A DNA stretch of 64,000 bases from Acidobacteriota bacterium (lineage in GTDB: Bacteria; Acidobacteriota; Terriglobia; Terriglobales; Acidobacteriaceae), in assembly GCA_003225175.1 (NCBI GenBank), contig QIBA01000040.1, positions 1 to 64,000 of the forward strand. The letters are read 5' to 3'. A program made the position numbers and the translations under genes. The notes under the pieces are model-generated. The model was given only the letters and a program-made list of their open reading frames with translations. It was not told the origin of the DNA and did not search any database. This document shows, piece after piece, positions 17,594-28,000 of this stretch. How positions within the stretch are numbered: the stretch's first letter is position 1; the number at the start of each line of letters is the position of its first letter.

Positions 17594-19315
17594 ATGAAGC
17601 CTTTTCAGATTCTACTTTTATCGGGAGTTCGGCCGTCGCGCACGCATAGAGTTGCGAATCGAATGATGCAAGAAGTGCGCGGAGTGAAGGTCTGCGGAAT
17701 TGTGCAACAGCCCGTGCTCTTGCTCCCAGTGGTTCAGCAATGCCTCGCGGCCGGGCTTTCGGAGCATACATTTAAGTCCTCACAAAACTCCTCGCAAATG
17801 CGACGTTGCCTTCATTTGCTTTTCAGATGGTTCATGCATTACATGCTGTGGTGGGTGCACGGGGCTCCCAGTAGTTGGAATGATAAGAAGGAATTCGAAC
17901 GCGCCGGGCTCATTCGGGAAGGTCAACGCAGTGGGTACCAATTCCTGCAGGTGGACTCTGACTATGATCTCAAGATTCGGAATTTCCTGCGCGAACTCAA
18001 CCCTGATTTGATCGTCCTCTTGGGCGATCTTCCATTGAAGGACCTCGCTGCATTGCCGCTCTTGATTCGAGTATCACAACGGGAAGGAACCACCAAAGAA
18101 AAAAACGTTCAGTTAGCGATCGAATACCTGGAGAGCGGTTCGGATCAATCGTGCCCGATAACGTCGTTCAAGCTTCCAATGCAAGCCTACGACACTCCGA
18201 TCGGTGTCGCTTTGAAAATGGATTTGATAGCTGACGACTTGCTTGTCCAGATCGTTGCAAATTTGACGTGCAGAAGTGCGGCCGAGACGTCCAGAGAAGT
18301 AAACGCATGGATGCAAAGAATGCTCTCCCCCTATATGGAGCAACTCGAACATGCTCCCTCAATCCAGCAACAACCGACCACACCTCGACGCCATCGCTCC
18401 GTATGGAAACTGTGTCTCGAAACGATATTCTTGTGCTCGCCATGGTTCGCTGGAAGGAATTTTTATCGCCGCCTGCGGGGCCGATATCCCGTGCTGGTAC
18501 TAGCACATCACTTGATATCAGATCGGCCGCACTATATGGGGGTTTCTACCGAAAACTTCTGGCATGAGGTTTGCTTCTTACGGCGGCATTATCAGATTGT
18601 TGCCTTATCGACAGCTGCGGAGCTTCTACGCTCAGGTCGTGTTAAGGTCCCGACTCTCGCTATTACTTTTGACGACGGATACGGCGAGAATTTTGTGAAT
18701 TTGCGAGCTGTGGCTGAGGAGTTCGGAATCCCGATTACTTTGTTTGTGAGCACGGAACCAGTAGAAGAGCATCGTGAATTCGAGCACGATCTGAGACGCG
18801 GCACCAAGGGTGCTTTCCCGCTGACGTGGGACCAGATCGGATATTGGGATCGAATGGGAGTGGAGATCGGTAGTCACACGCGTACGCACTTCGACTGTGG
18901 TTCTGATCGTACGAGACTGGAGCCGGAGATCGTGGGATCAAAGAATGAGTTGGAAGCTCATCTCGGGAAACAGATACGCTTCTTTGCTTTTCCCTTTGGT
19001 AAGCAGCGGAACATATCTTCGGACGCGCTGCAGCTGGCAGCCGATACATACATCTGTTTTGCATCGGCGTTCGGTGGCGAGAATTTTCCTAAAAAAGGGA
19101 TGGACCATTCGCATTTTTTTCGAAAGAACTTCTACCCGCATCCGTGGGAACTTGAACTGGAATTGCAATCCGTTTTTCACCTCGTCGATCGAATCAAAGT
19201 GTGGTTCTCGCCTCCGCTACAGGAATCGGCCTACTCAAGCGAGGTGAGTACTATTTCGCCTTTCACTACACAGGCGGACACACGGCACTTAGTTCCCACC
19301 AACGAAACGAATTGA
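17594..19315 (+). CDS. Formyltransferase-like / polysaccharide deacetylase fusion
   Basis: 573 aa in two parts. Residues ~1-240 resemble the Rossmann half of a methionyl-tRNA-formyltransferase-like fold ('LNPDLIVLLGDLPLKDLAAL' near 135), but the Asn/His/Asp formyl-transfer motif is not seen, so this part may be degenerate or only structural. Residues ~295-540 are a NodB-type carbohydrate esterase: 'LAITFDDGYGENF' (metal/catalytic Asp) and 'SHTRTHFDCG' (metal-binding His pair), then 'FFAFPFGKQRNIS'. The enzyme probably N-deacetylates a sugar, exposing an amine. No signal peptide is present, so it would act on a cytoplasmic or lipid-linked intermediate. A freed amine next to an NRPS is suggestive as an acceptor. 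Confidence 0.8.
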   Translation: MKPFQILLLSGVRPSRTHRVANRMMQEVRGVKVCGIVQQPVLLLPVVQQCLAAGLSEHTFKSSQNSSQMRRCLHLLFRWFMHYMLWWVHGAPSSWNDKKEFERAGLIREGQRSGYQFLQVDSDYDLKIRNFLRELNPDLIVLLGDLPLKDLAALPLLIRVSQREGTTKEKNVQLAIEYLESGSDQSCPITSFKLPMQAYDTPIGVALKMDLIADDLLVQIVANLTCRSAAETSREVNAWMQRMLSPYMEQLEHAPSIQQQPTTPRRHRSVWKLCLETIFLCSPWFAGRNFYRRLRGRYPVLVLAHHLISDRPHYMGVSTENFWHEVCFLRRHYQIVALSTAAELLRSGRVKVPTLAITFDDGYGENFVNLRAVAEEFGIPITLFVSTEPVEEHREFEHDLRRGTKGAFPLTWDQIGYWDRMGVEIGSHTRTHFDCGSDRTRLEPEIVGSKNELEAHLGKQIRFFAFPFGKQRNISSDALQLAADTYICFASAFGGENFPKKGMDHSHFFRKNFYPHPWELELELQSVFHLVDRIKVWFSPPLQESAYSSEVSTISPFTTQADTRHLVPTNETN

Positions 19316-19355
19316 TAATTCTTCCGCCCCAAGTCTTAGACTTAAACAGTCGCCG

Positions 19356-20129
19356 ATGACAACGCTGACACACGTCGACACTGCCCTCTGCAGCTCGATT
19401 AGCCAAGCTCAACCGATCGGTTGCGCGCGAGTGTTGCAGTCAATACGCCTTGAGGCCACTCGAATTGTGAAACGTTCACTTCTTCTCGATGACCGCCTTG
19501 CATTTGCGATTACTTCCGCAAATGATGGAGTCGACGGAATCTTACCCCTCGAGGAGAAAAGGCTTTTCACACCTCGTGCTTCCAGTAAGAGATTGAGGGA
19601 ATGGGCTTCAGGCAGAAGAGCAGCTCGCCTTGCGCTTAAACAGCTCGGTTTTGAAAATTCGCCTCCGATTTTGCGCGGAGATGGGGGAGAGCCCTTATGG
19701 CCTGAGGGGGTTGTGGGTTCGATCACTCACTGCTACCCGTGGAGCTTGGCCATGGTCGTGAGATCCTCGGCTCCTTTGAGTATCGGAATAGATTTGGAGT
19801 CCCAACTTAGGATGGGAAAAGTTGATATTAGCAGTGTAGTCTGTCGAAAACCGGAGCTTGAATGGATATTTGCCGACGGCGATTGCCAAGCGCGGCTCAT
19901 GATGATCTTCTCGGCGAAAGAAGCTGTCTACAAGGCTCTTCATCCTGTGTGCCGAAAGTATATCGACTTCCAGGACGTTGAGTTGTCGTGGGTTCCAGAA
20001 GAATCCAGATTTGTTGTCCGCTTTTCAGCTGCGTTCGAGGAACGCTTTTTGGTTAACCGCGTATGCAGTGTCCACTGCTGGCAGCAAGATACTTTCGTGT
20101 TTACTTGTTCAACTCTGCAGACCTTGTAA
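19356..20129 (+). CDS. 4'-phosphopantetheinyl transferase (Sfp/EntD superfamily)
   Basis: 257 aa. The Mg/CoA-binding motif 'SIGIDLE' and the downstream 'FSAKEAVYKAL' are the two signatures of Sfp/EntD enzymes; 'FTPRASSKRLREWASGRRAAR' type N-terminal residues fit the EntD-like branch. It converts apo carrier domains to holo form by attaching phosphopantetheine from CoA to their Ser. It sits 137 bases before the first NRPS gene and must serve the two carrier domains encoded downstream (Ser579 of the A-T protein and Ser1059 of the C-A-T protein). Confidence 0.93.
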   Translation: MTTLTHVDTALCSSISQAQPIGCARVLQSIRLEATRIVKRSLLLDDRLAFAITSANDGVDGILPLEEKRLFTPRASSKRLREWASGRRAARLALKQLGFENSPPILRGDGGEPLWPEGVVGSITHCYPWSLAMVVRSSAPLSIGIDLESQLRMGKVDISSVVCRKPELEWIFADGDCQARLMMIFSAKEAVYKALHPVCRKYIDFQDVELSWVPEESRFVVRFSAAFEERFLVNRVCSVHCWQQDTFVFTCSTLQTL

Positions 20130-20266
20130 CATCAGGCCTTAGCGCGCCTCCAAACCTGCGCAAATGTGCTGATTCCGCAGAAGCACAGACCGCAACAACA
20201 AATCTCATTGAATGTAAGTCAGTCATCTAGCTGATGCACTCGTAGCGTTCCAAGGAGGGTAATTGT

Positions 20267-22198
20267 ATGTCGCACGTTTCTACACACTCATTCCGGAGTG
20301 AATCTTCTCTCGGGAATCTAGACCAGCTGATGCTGGGAATGCGCAGTCCAACGCTTCAAGAGTTGTCGCCGGATGGGTGTGTACACCAGCTCGTGGCTGC
20401 TCAGGCCGCTGCAGCGCCAAGTGCGATTGCTCTAACTCATGGCAAGTCTTCTGTGACTTATGAAGAACTTGATCAGCGAGCAAATCGTTTAGCCCATTTA
20501 TTGCGCTCTCTCGGTGTTGGTCCAGATGTTGTTGTGGCCATTTACTTGAACCGCTCCGTGGCAATGGTTGTTGCAGCCCTCGCGGCTTTGAAGGCAGGCG
20601 GCGCATATCTCCCCCTCGATCCGAACTACCCGACAGATCGGCTGACGTTTCTTTTGAAAGATGCTCGGACTCGAGTTGTTGTGACTGGCGAGTGCATGAC
20701 AAGCGCGTTGCCAGCGCAACCAGAGCACGTCGTGGTGGTAGACCCAGGAGGAAAGATAGCGGTCGATAAACCATCACACTCACTCGACGTCGATGTGAAA
20801 CCGGAGAATCTGGCCTACGTAATCTATACATCCGGTTCAACTGGTCAGCCGAAAGGTGTTGAACTTACTCACCGAGGATTATCGAATCTTTTGCTCTGGC
20901 ATCATAAAGCCTTTAAAGTAATCGCTTCTGATCGGGCAAGTCAGATGGCGGCGTTGGGTTTCGACGCTGCGGTTTGGGAAATCTGGCCGTATCTCACGGC
21001 AGGCGCGAGTGTGCACCTAGCTGATGGATTTGCGGTGAATGAGCCTACGGCCGTCCGAGATTGGCTGCTCTCTCAGGGCATTACCATTACTTTCCTCGCA
21101 ACTCCTTTGGCGGAACGTGTTATGACGCTCGAATGGCCTGCAAAGGCAACTCTACGCTTGATGCTCACCGGCGCCGATACTCTTCACCATTACCCTTCGC
21201 GTAAGCTACGCTTTCAGTTGGTCAACAACTACGGTCCCACTGAGTGCACTGTAGTAGCTACCTCCGGAGTTGTTCCTGCTACGCCCGAGCAAGCAGATCG
21301 CCTGCCAACAATCGGTCGTCCAATCACGAATGCTCAAATCTACATTTTGAACGAGGAAATGCAGCAAGTGGCGATAGGTGAGTCTGGAGAAATCTACATT
21401 GGAGGAAAGGGTCTTGCTCGAGGCTATCGAAATCGGCCGGATTTGACTGCCGAGAGGTTTGTTCCTAACCCCTTCAGTCCAGAGCTCGGCGAGAGACTCT
21501 ATAGGACAGGAGACTTAGCTACTTATCTTCCGAATGGGGAAATCGCATTTCTTGGTCGGATCGATGAGCAGATTAAGGTTCGAGGGTATCGCATAGAGCC
21601 GGCCGAAATTGTAAAGGCTCTCGATGAACATCCAGCGGTCCAGGCAAGTACCGTTGTGGCGCGAGAGGTCGAGCCGGGAGACAAACGTCTGGTCGCCTAC
21701 TTTGTACCTGCTTTGAGCACTCAACCTACTCACACAGAGTTGCGCAACTTCCTTGCTGGACGCGTCCCAGAGTACATGGTTCCAGCGATCTTCGTGAAAC
21801 TGGATACCCTGCCTCTTAACGCAAGCGGTAAGGTCGATCGCGCCGCGCTTCCGGCTCCCAACACATCCAACACAGTACGCGACGGCGCATTCGTTGCGCC
21901 TAGAACGCAAATGGAAGAATCGTTAGTGAATATGCTCGCTACATTACTCGATCTCGAGCAAGTCAGCGTCGAGGACAACTTCTTTCTACTAGGTGGCCAT
22001 TCTCTGTTAGGTACGCAGCTTATAGCCAGAGTCCGCGACACGTTCGGCATAGAGCTCAGCCTGAAGAGTCTTTTTGATGCACCAACGGTCGCAAAGCTTT
22101 CAGAGGAGGTTGAGTCGCTGCTCCTTGCAAAGCTCGAGGCAATGAGCGAGGACGAGGCCCAGCGACTACTTGGGGGCGCCGCGCCGGCAGCCGCATAG
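20267..22198 (+). CDS. NRPS loading-type module, A-T (predicted Leu)
   Basis: 643 aa with a strong AAGGAGG ribosome site. Residues ~35-525 are an adenylation domain: A3 'YTSGSTGQPKG', A5 'NNYGPTE', A7 'YRTGDLA', and A10 'NASGKVDR' with catalytic Lys522. Residues ~548-620 are a carrier domain with 'LLGGHSLLG', Ser579 being the phosphopantetheine site. Aligning by eye to GrsA, the ten specificity residues read D-A-W-F-L-G-N-V-V-K, which I recognise as a leucine code. It has no condensation domain, so it loads and presents an aminoacyl thioester. The next gene is a P450, the usual arrangement for beta-hydroxylation of a carrier-bound amino acid. It is transcribed with the C and C-A-T genes downstream. 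Confidence 0.93.
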   Translation: MSHVSTHSFRSESSLGNLDQLMLGMRSPTLQELSPDGCVHQLVAAQAAAAPSAIALTHGKSSVTYEELDQRANRLAHLLRSLGVGPDVVVAIYLNRSVAMVVAALAALKAGGAYLPLDPNYPTDRLTFLLKDARTRVVVTGECMTSALPAQPEHVVVVDPGGKIAVDKPSHSLDVDVKPENLAYVIYTSGSTGQPKGVELTHRGLSNLLLWHHKAFKVIASDRASQMAALGFDAAVWEIWPYLTAGASVHLADGFAVNEPTAVRDWLLSQGITITFLATPLAERVMTLEWPAKATLRLMLTGADTLHHYPSRKLRFQLVNNYGPTECTVVATSGVVPATPEQADRLPTIGRPITNAQIYILNEEMQQVAIGESGEIYIGGKGLARGYRNRPDLTAERFVPNPFSPELGERLYRTGDLATYLPNGEIAFLGRIDEQIKVRGYRIEPAEIVKALDEHPAVQASTVVAREVEPGDKRLVAYFVPALSTQPTHTELRNFLAGRVPEYMVPAIFVKLDTLPLNASGKVDRAALPAPNTSNTVRDGAFVAPRTQMEESLVNMLATLLDLEQVSVEDNFFLLGGHSLLGTQLIARVRDTFGIELSLKSLFDAPTVAKLSEEVESLLLAKLEAMSEDEAQRLLGGAAPAAA

Positions 22199-22210
22199 CG
22201 GGGTTTTGCA

Positions 22211-23494
22211 ATGACAGCACAGGTTCAACCCATATCTACCGCTTCCTCAGCAGACCGCACTCTGAGTCTTTACCATCTCCTTGACCCAGAGGTTCTCGCG
22301 AATCCATACCCACTGTTTCATCGACTCCGAAGTGAGGATCCAGTGCACTGGGATCCTTTCCTACACGCCTGGGTCGTGACTCGATACAACGATGTTGTAA
22401 CCGTTCTTCACCATTACTCTGCCGCACGTACGCCTTCTCCTGAGCAGCTTACCGAAATGGGACTGGGCGCTCTCAATCCAATTGCGCAAGTCATGGTGAA
22501 ACAAATGCTTTTTCTGGACGCTCCCGCGCACACGCGGATGCGCAGCCTGGCGGCCCATGCCTTCACCCCTCAACGTGTCGAGGTGCTGCGTTCCCATATT
22601 AGAGAAATTGCCAATGCCTTACTGGACAAGGTGGAGAGCCAAGGTCACATGGACGTGATCGCTGACCTGGCGGAGCCTCTGCCTTGTATTGTTACTGCCG
22701 AAATGCTCGGCGTACCCGTGGAAGATCATCAGCAGCTGAAAGTCTGGTCCCAGGACTTTGCCGAGATGCTCGGAAATTTCCAGCACAATCCAGATCGAGC
22801 ATCAAGAGTGTTGAGAAGCACTCTTGCGATGGTCGATTACTTCCGCTGCGCAATACGGGAGCAGCGCCTCAACCCGCGCGATGGTCTTGTTAGATCATTA
22901 ATGAATGCTGAGATTGATGGCGACCGTTTTACGGACGAAGAAATCATTGCCAACTGTATTGTAACTATGGTTGGTGGCCAGGAAACGACAACTAACTTGA
23001 TAGGCAACGGCGTGCTTTCTCTGCTACGTAATCCAGACCAATTGGAAAAGTTACGATCCGATCTCTCGCTGATCCCCTCTGCCGTTGAGGAGATGCTCCG
23101 TTACGAAAGCCCCAGCCAGCATACTGCAAGGCTCGCTCCCGAAGATACAATCCTAGGCGGAAGGAGGATTGCGAAACGGCAGGCAGTGATCGCGGTGATG
23201 GCGGCCGGCAACCGCGATCCCGAGAGATTTCCGGACCCAGACCGGTTGGATATCACTCGCACGAACAATCGCCATCTTGCATTTGGTTGGGCGGCGCACT
23301 TCTGCTTCGGTGCTGCGCTGGCGCGGATTGAAGGACAAACAGCTTTTGAGCTAATGCTGCGCCGACTGCCCAACTGGATTCTCGAGCCAGAACGGCTTGT
23401 CTGGCGGACCAATTTGGGACTGCGCGGATTGACAAAGCTGCGAATCCGCTTCACCGAACAGGTAGCAGCCGCCAATTCAGCGCCACTGAACTAA
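22211..23494 (+). CDS. Cytochrome P450
   Basis: 427 aa soluble bacterial P450. The I-helix oxygen-activation motif reads 'MVGGQETTTN', the K-helix ExxR reads 'EEMLRYES', and the heme loop reads 'FGWAAHFCFGAALAR' with the heme-ligating Cys365. Two usual glycines of the heme loop (FGxGxHxCxG) are Ala and Ala/Phe variants but the fold appears intact. It starts 12 bases after the A-T gene. By context it likely hydroxylates the carrier-bound aminoacyl group (predicted beta-hydroxyleucine), as in known A-T/P450 pairs. Oxidation of the finished peptide or of a lipid is possible. A ferredoxin partner is not encoded here. Confidence 0.92.
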   Translation: MTAQVQPISTASSADRTLSLYHLLDPEVLANPYPLFHRLRSEDPVHWDPFLHAWVVTRYNDVVTVLHHYSAARTPSPEQLTEMGLGALNPIAQVMVKQMLFLDAPAHTRMRSLAAHAFTPQRVEVLRSHIREIANALLDKVESQGHMDVIADLAEPLPCIVTAEMLGVPVEDHQQLKVWSQDFAEMLGNFQHNPDRASRVLRSTLAMVDYFRCAIREQRLNPRDGLVRSLMNAEIDGDRFTDEEIIANCIVTMVGGQETTTNLIGNGVLSLLRNPDQLEKLRSDLSLIPSAVEEMLRYESPSQHTARLAPEDTILGGRRIAKRQAVIAVMAAGNRDPERFPDPDRLDITRTNNRHLAFGWAAHFCFGAALARIEGQTAFELMLRRLPNWILEPERLVWRTNLGLRGLTKLRIRFTEQVAAANSAPLN

Positions 23495-23545
23495 ATACAC
23501 CTAGCGGGTCATTCCATCGTTATCTGCAAGAACGGAGTAAAAAGC

Positions 23546-25012
23546 ATGGCATCTAGCGCGCCACTCTCGGATACGAAGCGAATGCTTCTGGAAAAATATG
23601 TTCGAGGAGAGGCCTTCCGATCTCTACCTCAGGCCAGCACGATAACTAAGCGGCCAGCGGGAGCACCAGCTCCCTTGGCTCCCTCTCAAGAGCGTATCCT
23701 ACGCCGCGAAAGACAAGTTCCAGAAATTCCGCCGCTTTACAACGAGTCCGTCACAATTTACCGATTCGGTGCTCTCGACATAGATGCTCTTGAGCAAGCG
23801 TTTACCGAAGTCATTAGGCGGCATGAAATCTGGCGAACTACGTATACGACTGTGAACGGCACTGCTGTTCAAGTGGTACATCCCGCGCCGGAACACATCC
23901 CCATTCCTTTCATTGATCAGCGTACCGTACCTGAGCACCGGCGCCTGGCCGACACTGTGCGGCTGATTTCAGAAAATGCTCGCAGACCCTTCGATATGGA
24001 GAAGGGTCCTTTGGTCCGCGCTTCTTTAGTCAGGTTCTACGATGGTGAGTTCCGGTTGTACTTGATCGTTCACCAAAGCGTTCTCGACGGAGTGTCGGTT
24101 TATCAGGTTCTGCTCACCGAGCTATCAGCGCTGTACGACGCTTTCTCGACTGGCAAACCATTGCCACTTACCGAGCCCTCCATCCAATTCGGTGATTATG
24201 CCTATTGGCAACGACAGAATCTGCAAGGAGAAACCCTGCAGCGGCAGCTGACGTATTGGAGAACCCAGCTCTGCGGTGATTTACCAGCGCTCGCTTGGCC
24301 AACGACTAAGCCGCGACCAGCAAAGCAGTCGTTTCGAGGAGCGATTCAGCCGTTCGCGTTTCCCAAGGCTGTTGGCGATCGTGCAAAATCACTGAGTCAA
24401 CAGATGGGAGTTACGCTGTTCACGACTCTACTAGCTGCATTTGTTGTATTACTCCATATCTATACGAAGCAGGTAGATTTCATCGTTGGGACAGTTTCGC
24501 CAGTTGGCCGTAAACGCTCTGAAGTTCAGAATCTCATCGGTTATTTCCTGAACCCAGTTCCCTTGAGGTTTTGGATCGGAGACGGTCCAACATTTCAGGA
24601 CTTGCTTTTCCGCGTTCAGGAGGTTGTCGCCGGAGCTCTTACTCATGACGATGTCCCATTCGAATATCTGGCGGAAGAATTGCAACCGAGCTCCGATCCC
24701 AGTCGAAACCCGTTCTTCACCGTCGCGGCATCCCTCGAGCCCCCGTTAGCGGATGTTGGCCCACATTGGAGTCTCACTCCGATGGACGTCGAATCCGGAG
24801 GCGCTCGGTGGGACCTCTATTTTGTCTGGGATAACCGACCCAGTGGAATGATTGGACGCGTTCAATACAATCCGGACCTGTTCGAGTGCGAGGAAATCAC
24901 TTCCCTCATCGCAGACTTTCAGGAAGTACTTGAGAAGCTAGCGAGCAATCCAGGAGAAAAGGTTTCTAATCTCCGCCTCGAGTCGTCACACTGTTCAGCG
25001 GCTTCAATCTGA
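23546..25012 (+). CDS. Stand-alone NRPS condensation domain, HQxxxDG variant
   Basis: 488 aa, a single condensation domain with no A or T domain. An N-terminal helix 'TKRMLLEKYVRGE' precedes a core with 'VIRRHEIWRTTY' (C2), the C3 active site 'VHQSVLDGVS' and 'YFLNPVPLRF' (C5). The C3 motif is normally HHxxxDG, with the second His assisting catalysis; here it is Gln177 while His176 and Asp181 remain. It is paralogous to the C domain of the next gene, including the N-terminal helix. With two aminoacyl-loading modules and two C domains, one extra condensation is available: N-acylation of the first residue or transfer of the peptide to an outside amine. Confidence 0.9.
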   Translation: MASSAPLSDTKRMLLEKYVRGEAFRSLPQASTITKRPAGAPAPLAPSQERILRRERQVPEIPPLYNESVTIYRFGALDIDALEQAFTEVIRRHEIWRTTYTTVNGTAVQVVHPAPEHIPIPFIDQRTVPEHRRLADTVRLISENARRPFDMEKGPLVRASLVRFYDGEFRLYLIVHQSVLDGVSVYQVLLTELSALYDAFSTGKPLPLTEPSIQFGDYAYWQRQNLQGETLQRQLTYWRTQLCGDLPALAWPTTKPRPAKQSFRGAIQPFAFPKAVGDRAKSLSQQMGVTLFTTLLAAFVVLLHIYTKQVDFIVGTVSPVGRKRSEVQNLIGYFLNPVPLRFWIGDGPTFQDLLFRVQEVVAGALTHDDVPFEYLAEELQPSSDPSRNPFFTVAASLEPPLADVGPHWSLTPMDVESGGARWDLYFVWDNRPSGMIGRVQYNPDLFECEEITSLIADFQEVLEKLASNPGEKVSNLRLESSHCSAASI

Positions 25013-25025
25013 GCTGACTACGAAT

Positions 25026-28000
25026 ATGAGAGAGATGACAAGCAACGACATTACGATTCTTCAAGCGCCGGATTCAGCCCGTGATGTAACGCACCTCTCA
25101 GAGAGCAAGCGGAAGCTCCTCGAAGGCCTGATGCGGGGTGCGCGTCTCAATTCTAGTGAGCGGATTCCCGCCATCACTCCTCGTCCAAACCAAACGAGGG
25201 TTCCTCTTTCTTTGCAACAATTGCAAGTGTGGTTACACGCTGGAATGGCGGTTGAGGTCCCGTTCTACAACGAGACCATAACTTTTCATCGTCAAGGTCC
25301 ACTCTCTCCGGATGTATTGCAACGCTGTTTGTGTGAGGTTGTGCGCCGCCACGAAATTTGGCGAACGACTTTCGAGATTCAAAACGGCGAGCCGGTTCAG
25401 ATTATCAATCCACCTCCGTCCATTTTTCCTCTCGAAGTTGCGGATCTCTCGGAATTGCCAGAATCTCAGCGGGTGCAGAAAGCGGCCGGCCTGGCGAGGG
25501 AGAATGCAAGACGTCCCTTCGACGTAGGCAAAGGGCCGCTGCTGCGTGCATTTCTCGTTCGAATGGGACGCGCGGATCACCGGCTGTATATGACTTTCCA
25601 CCAGCTCATTTTTGACGGTATAACGGCTCAGCGAATTTTCCTTCGCGAAATTGCGACTCTCTATGACGCCTTTTCTGCCGGGAAGCCCTCGCCTCTTCCG
25701 GAACCGCTGATTCAATACGGCGACTTTGCCTACTGGCAGCGAGATCAACTGGCACCGGATGTCTGGGCGCGAGAACGGTCTTTTTGGGAAAAGCAGCTCG
25801 CCGGAAAGCTGCCAGTTTTGGAGTGGCCCTCTGGGCATCAGCGCCCAATATTGGAAACGCATCGTGGTGAGATCCTGCGATTCACGTTCGAAGAGGCAAC
25901 AATTGGTCCGGTGAGAACCCTCAGCCAGCGGGAAGGCGCGTCGATGTACATGACGCTGCTCGCAGCGTTTGGGACCGTGTTGCATAGGTACACAGGGCAA
26001 GATGACATTATTATCGGAGGACTGAGCGCAGGTCGCAATCGCACCGATACGGAATCAATCCCGGGCTTCTTCGTAAATCCTCTAGCACTCCGCATCGATT
26101 TTTCGGGCAACCCAACATTTCGAGAGGTACTCAACCGTGTTCGCACAATGGTGCTGGAGAGTCTAGCTCACGCAGAGCTTCCTTTCGCTCAAGTCGTTAA
26201 GCAAGTTCAGCAGAAATCAGACCCCAGCCGACACCCGCTATTTCAGATCATGCTTTCCCAGCAGCCACGTGATTCGGCGAATCCGGATGGATGGGACTGG
26301 GCGATCGAGGAAGTCTCCAACGGTGGCTCGAAAATGGATTTGTTCGTGATTCTCGACGATCGCGGCGACGGAATCTTTGGCTCGACTACCTACAATCCCG
26401 ATTTCTTCGATGGATCGACGGTCTCCCGCTTCGTCGGCCATTGGCGGACACTGCTGCAAGCTGCGGGGTTGAATCCTGATGAGCACATCTCGGAGTTGCC
26501 GATGTTGACCGAAGCAGAGCGAAATCAGATCCTGGTCGAATGGAACAATACCCAGCGAGATTACGAGACCGATGCTTGTTTGCATGAGCTCATCGAGCGT
26601 CAGGTTGAGCAGAGCCCAGATGTTCCGGCGACCATTTATGAACAGCATCAATTGAGCTATCGGGAGCTGAATGCTCGAGCTAATCAACTGGCACATCATC
26701 TTCGCCAACTCGACGTAGGTCCTGAGACCCTGGTCGGCGTCTGCATGGAACGATCAATTGAAATGATCGTGAGCCTGCTCGGCATTCTCAAAGCAGGTGG
26801 TGCCTATGTTCCTCTCGATCCTGAGTACCCAAAAGATAGATTGCGCATGATGCTCGATGATAGCCGAGTTCCGGTTCTACTTACTCAGAAGCACTTATTG
26901 GAAAAACTGCCAGCCTCGTCTTCACAATTAATCTGTGTGGATTCAGATTGGGAGCAAATCGCTCGAGAGAGTCGCTCGAATCCAGACGGCGTTGCAAGGC
27001 CGCACAATGCCGCCTATGCGATCTATACATCTGGTTCGACCGGAAAACCAAAGGGAGTCCTCAATATTCATTCAGCGATCGTGAATCGATTGTTGTGGAT
27101 GCAGGACGCCTACGGATTGACGAATGACGACCGTGTTCTGCAGAAAACGCCTTATAGCTTTGATGTATCAATCTGGGAATTCTTCTGGCCGCTCATAACG
27201 GGTGCCTGTCTGGTAATCGCCAAGCCTGGTGGGCACAAAGATCCGGACTATTTAATGAATTTGATTTACCGGGAGAAAATAACGACTCTTCACTTTGTTC
27301 CTTCCATGCTGCAGGCTTTGCTGGAAGTGAACGGTCTTGAAGCTTGCAGTTCGTTAAGACGCGTAATTTGCAGCGGCGAAGCTTTATCTCTCGAAGTTCA
27401 GAGGCGTTTCTTCGCTCGTTGTAAGGCCGAGTTGCACAACCTGTATGGTCCAACAGAAGCAGCGGTCGACGTTACCTTCTGGCAGTGCCAGGCTGAACAC
27501 GACCAACCGATAGTCCCGATTGGCCGTCCGATAGCGAACGTCACAATCTACGTCTTAGATCGAAATCTTCATCCAGTGCCGGTAGGAATTCCTGGAGAGC
27601 TACACATAGGAGGGGTGGCTCTGGCCCGAGGGTATTTAAATCGCCCGGAACTAACTGCACAAAAGTTTATTTCCGATCCTTTCAGCAGCGCACCCGGAGC
27701 ACGTCTCTATAAGACAGGAGACCTGGCACGTTATATGCCCAATGGCGCCATAGAGTTTCTGGGCCGCATCGATGATCAAGTTAAAATTCGCGGATTTCGC
27801 ATTGAGTTGGGCGAAATTGAAGCGGTTTTGCATGAACATCCGGCGGTTCGCGACGCGCGCGTCATAGTTCGAGAGGACCTCCCGGGTGATCGCCGTCTGG
27901 TCGCTTATATCGTAACTCTCCAGGGCGGGACCTCTTCTGGGGAAGAAATCCGCGAATTCCTGAAAGAAAAACTGCCTGGCTATATGGTCCCAACGCTAGT

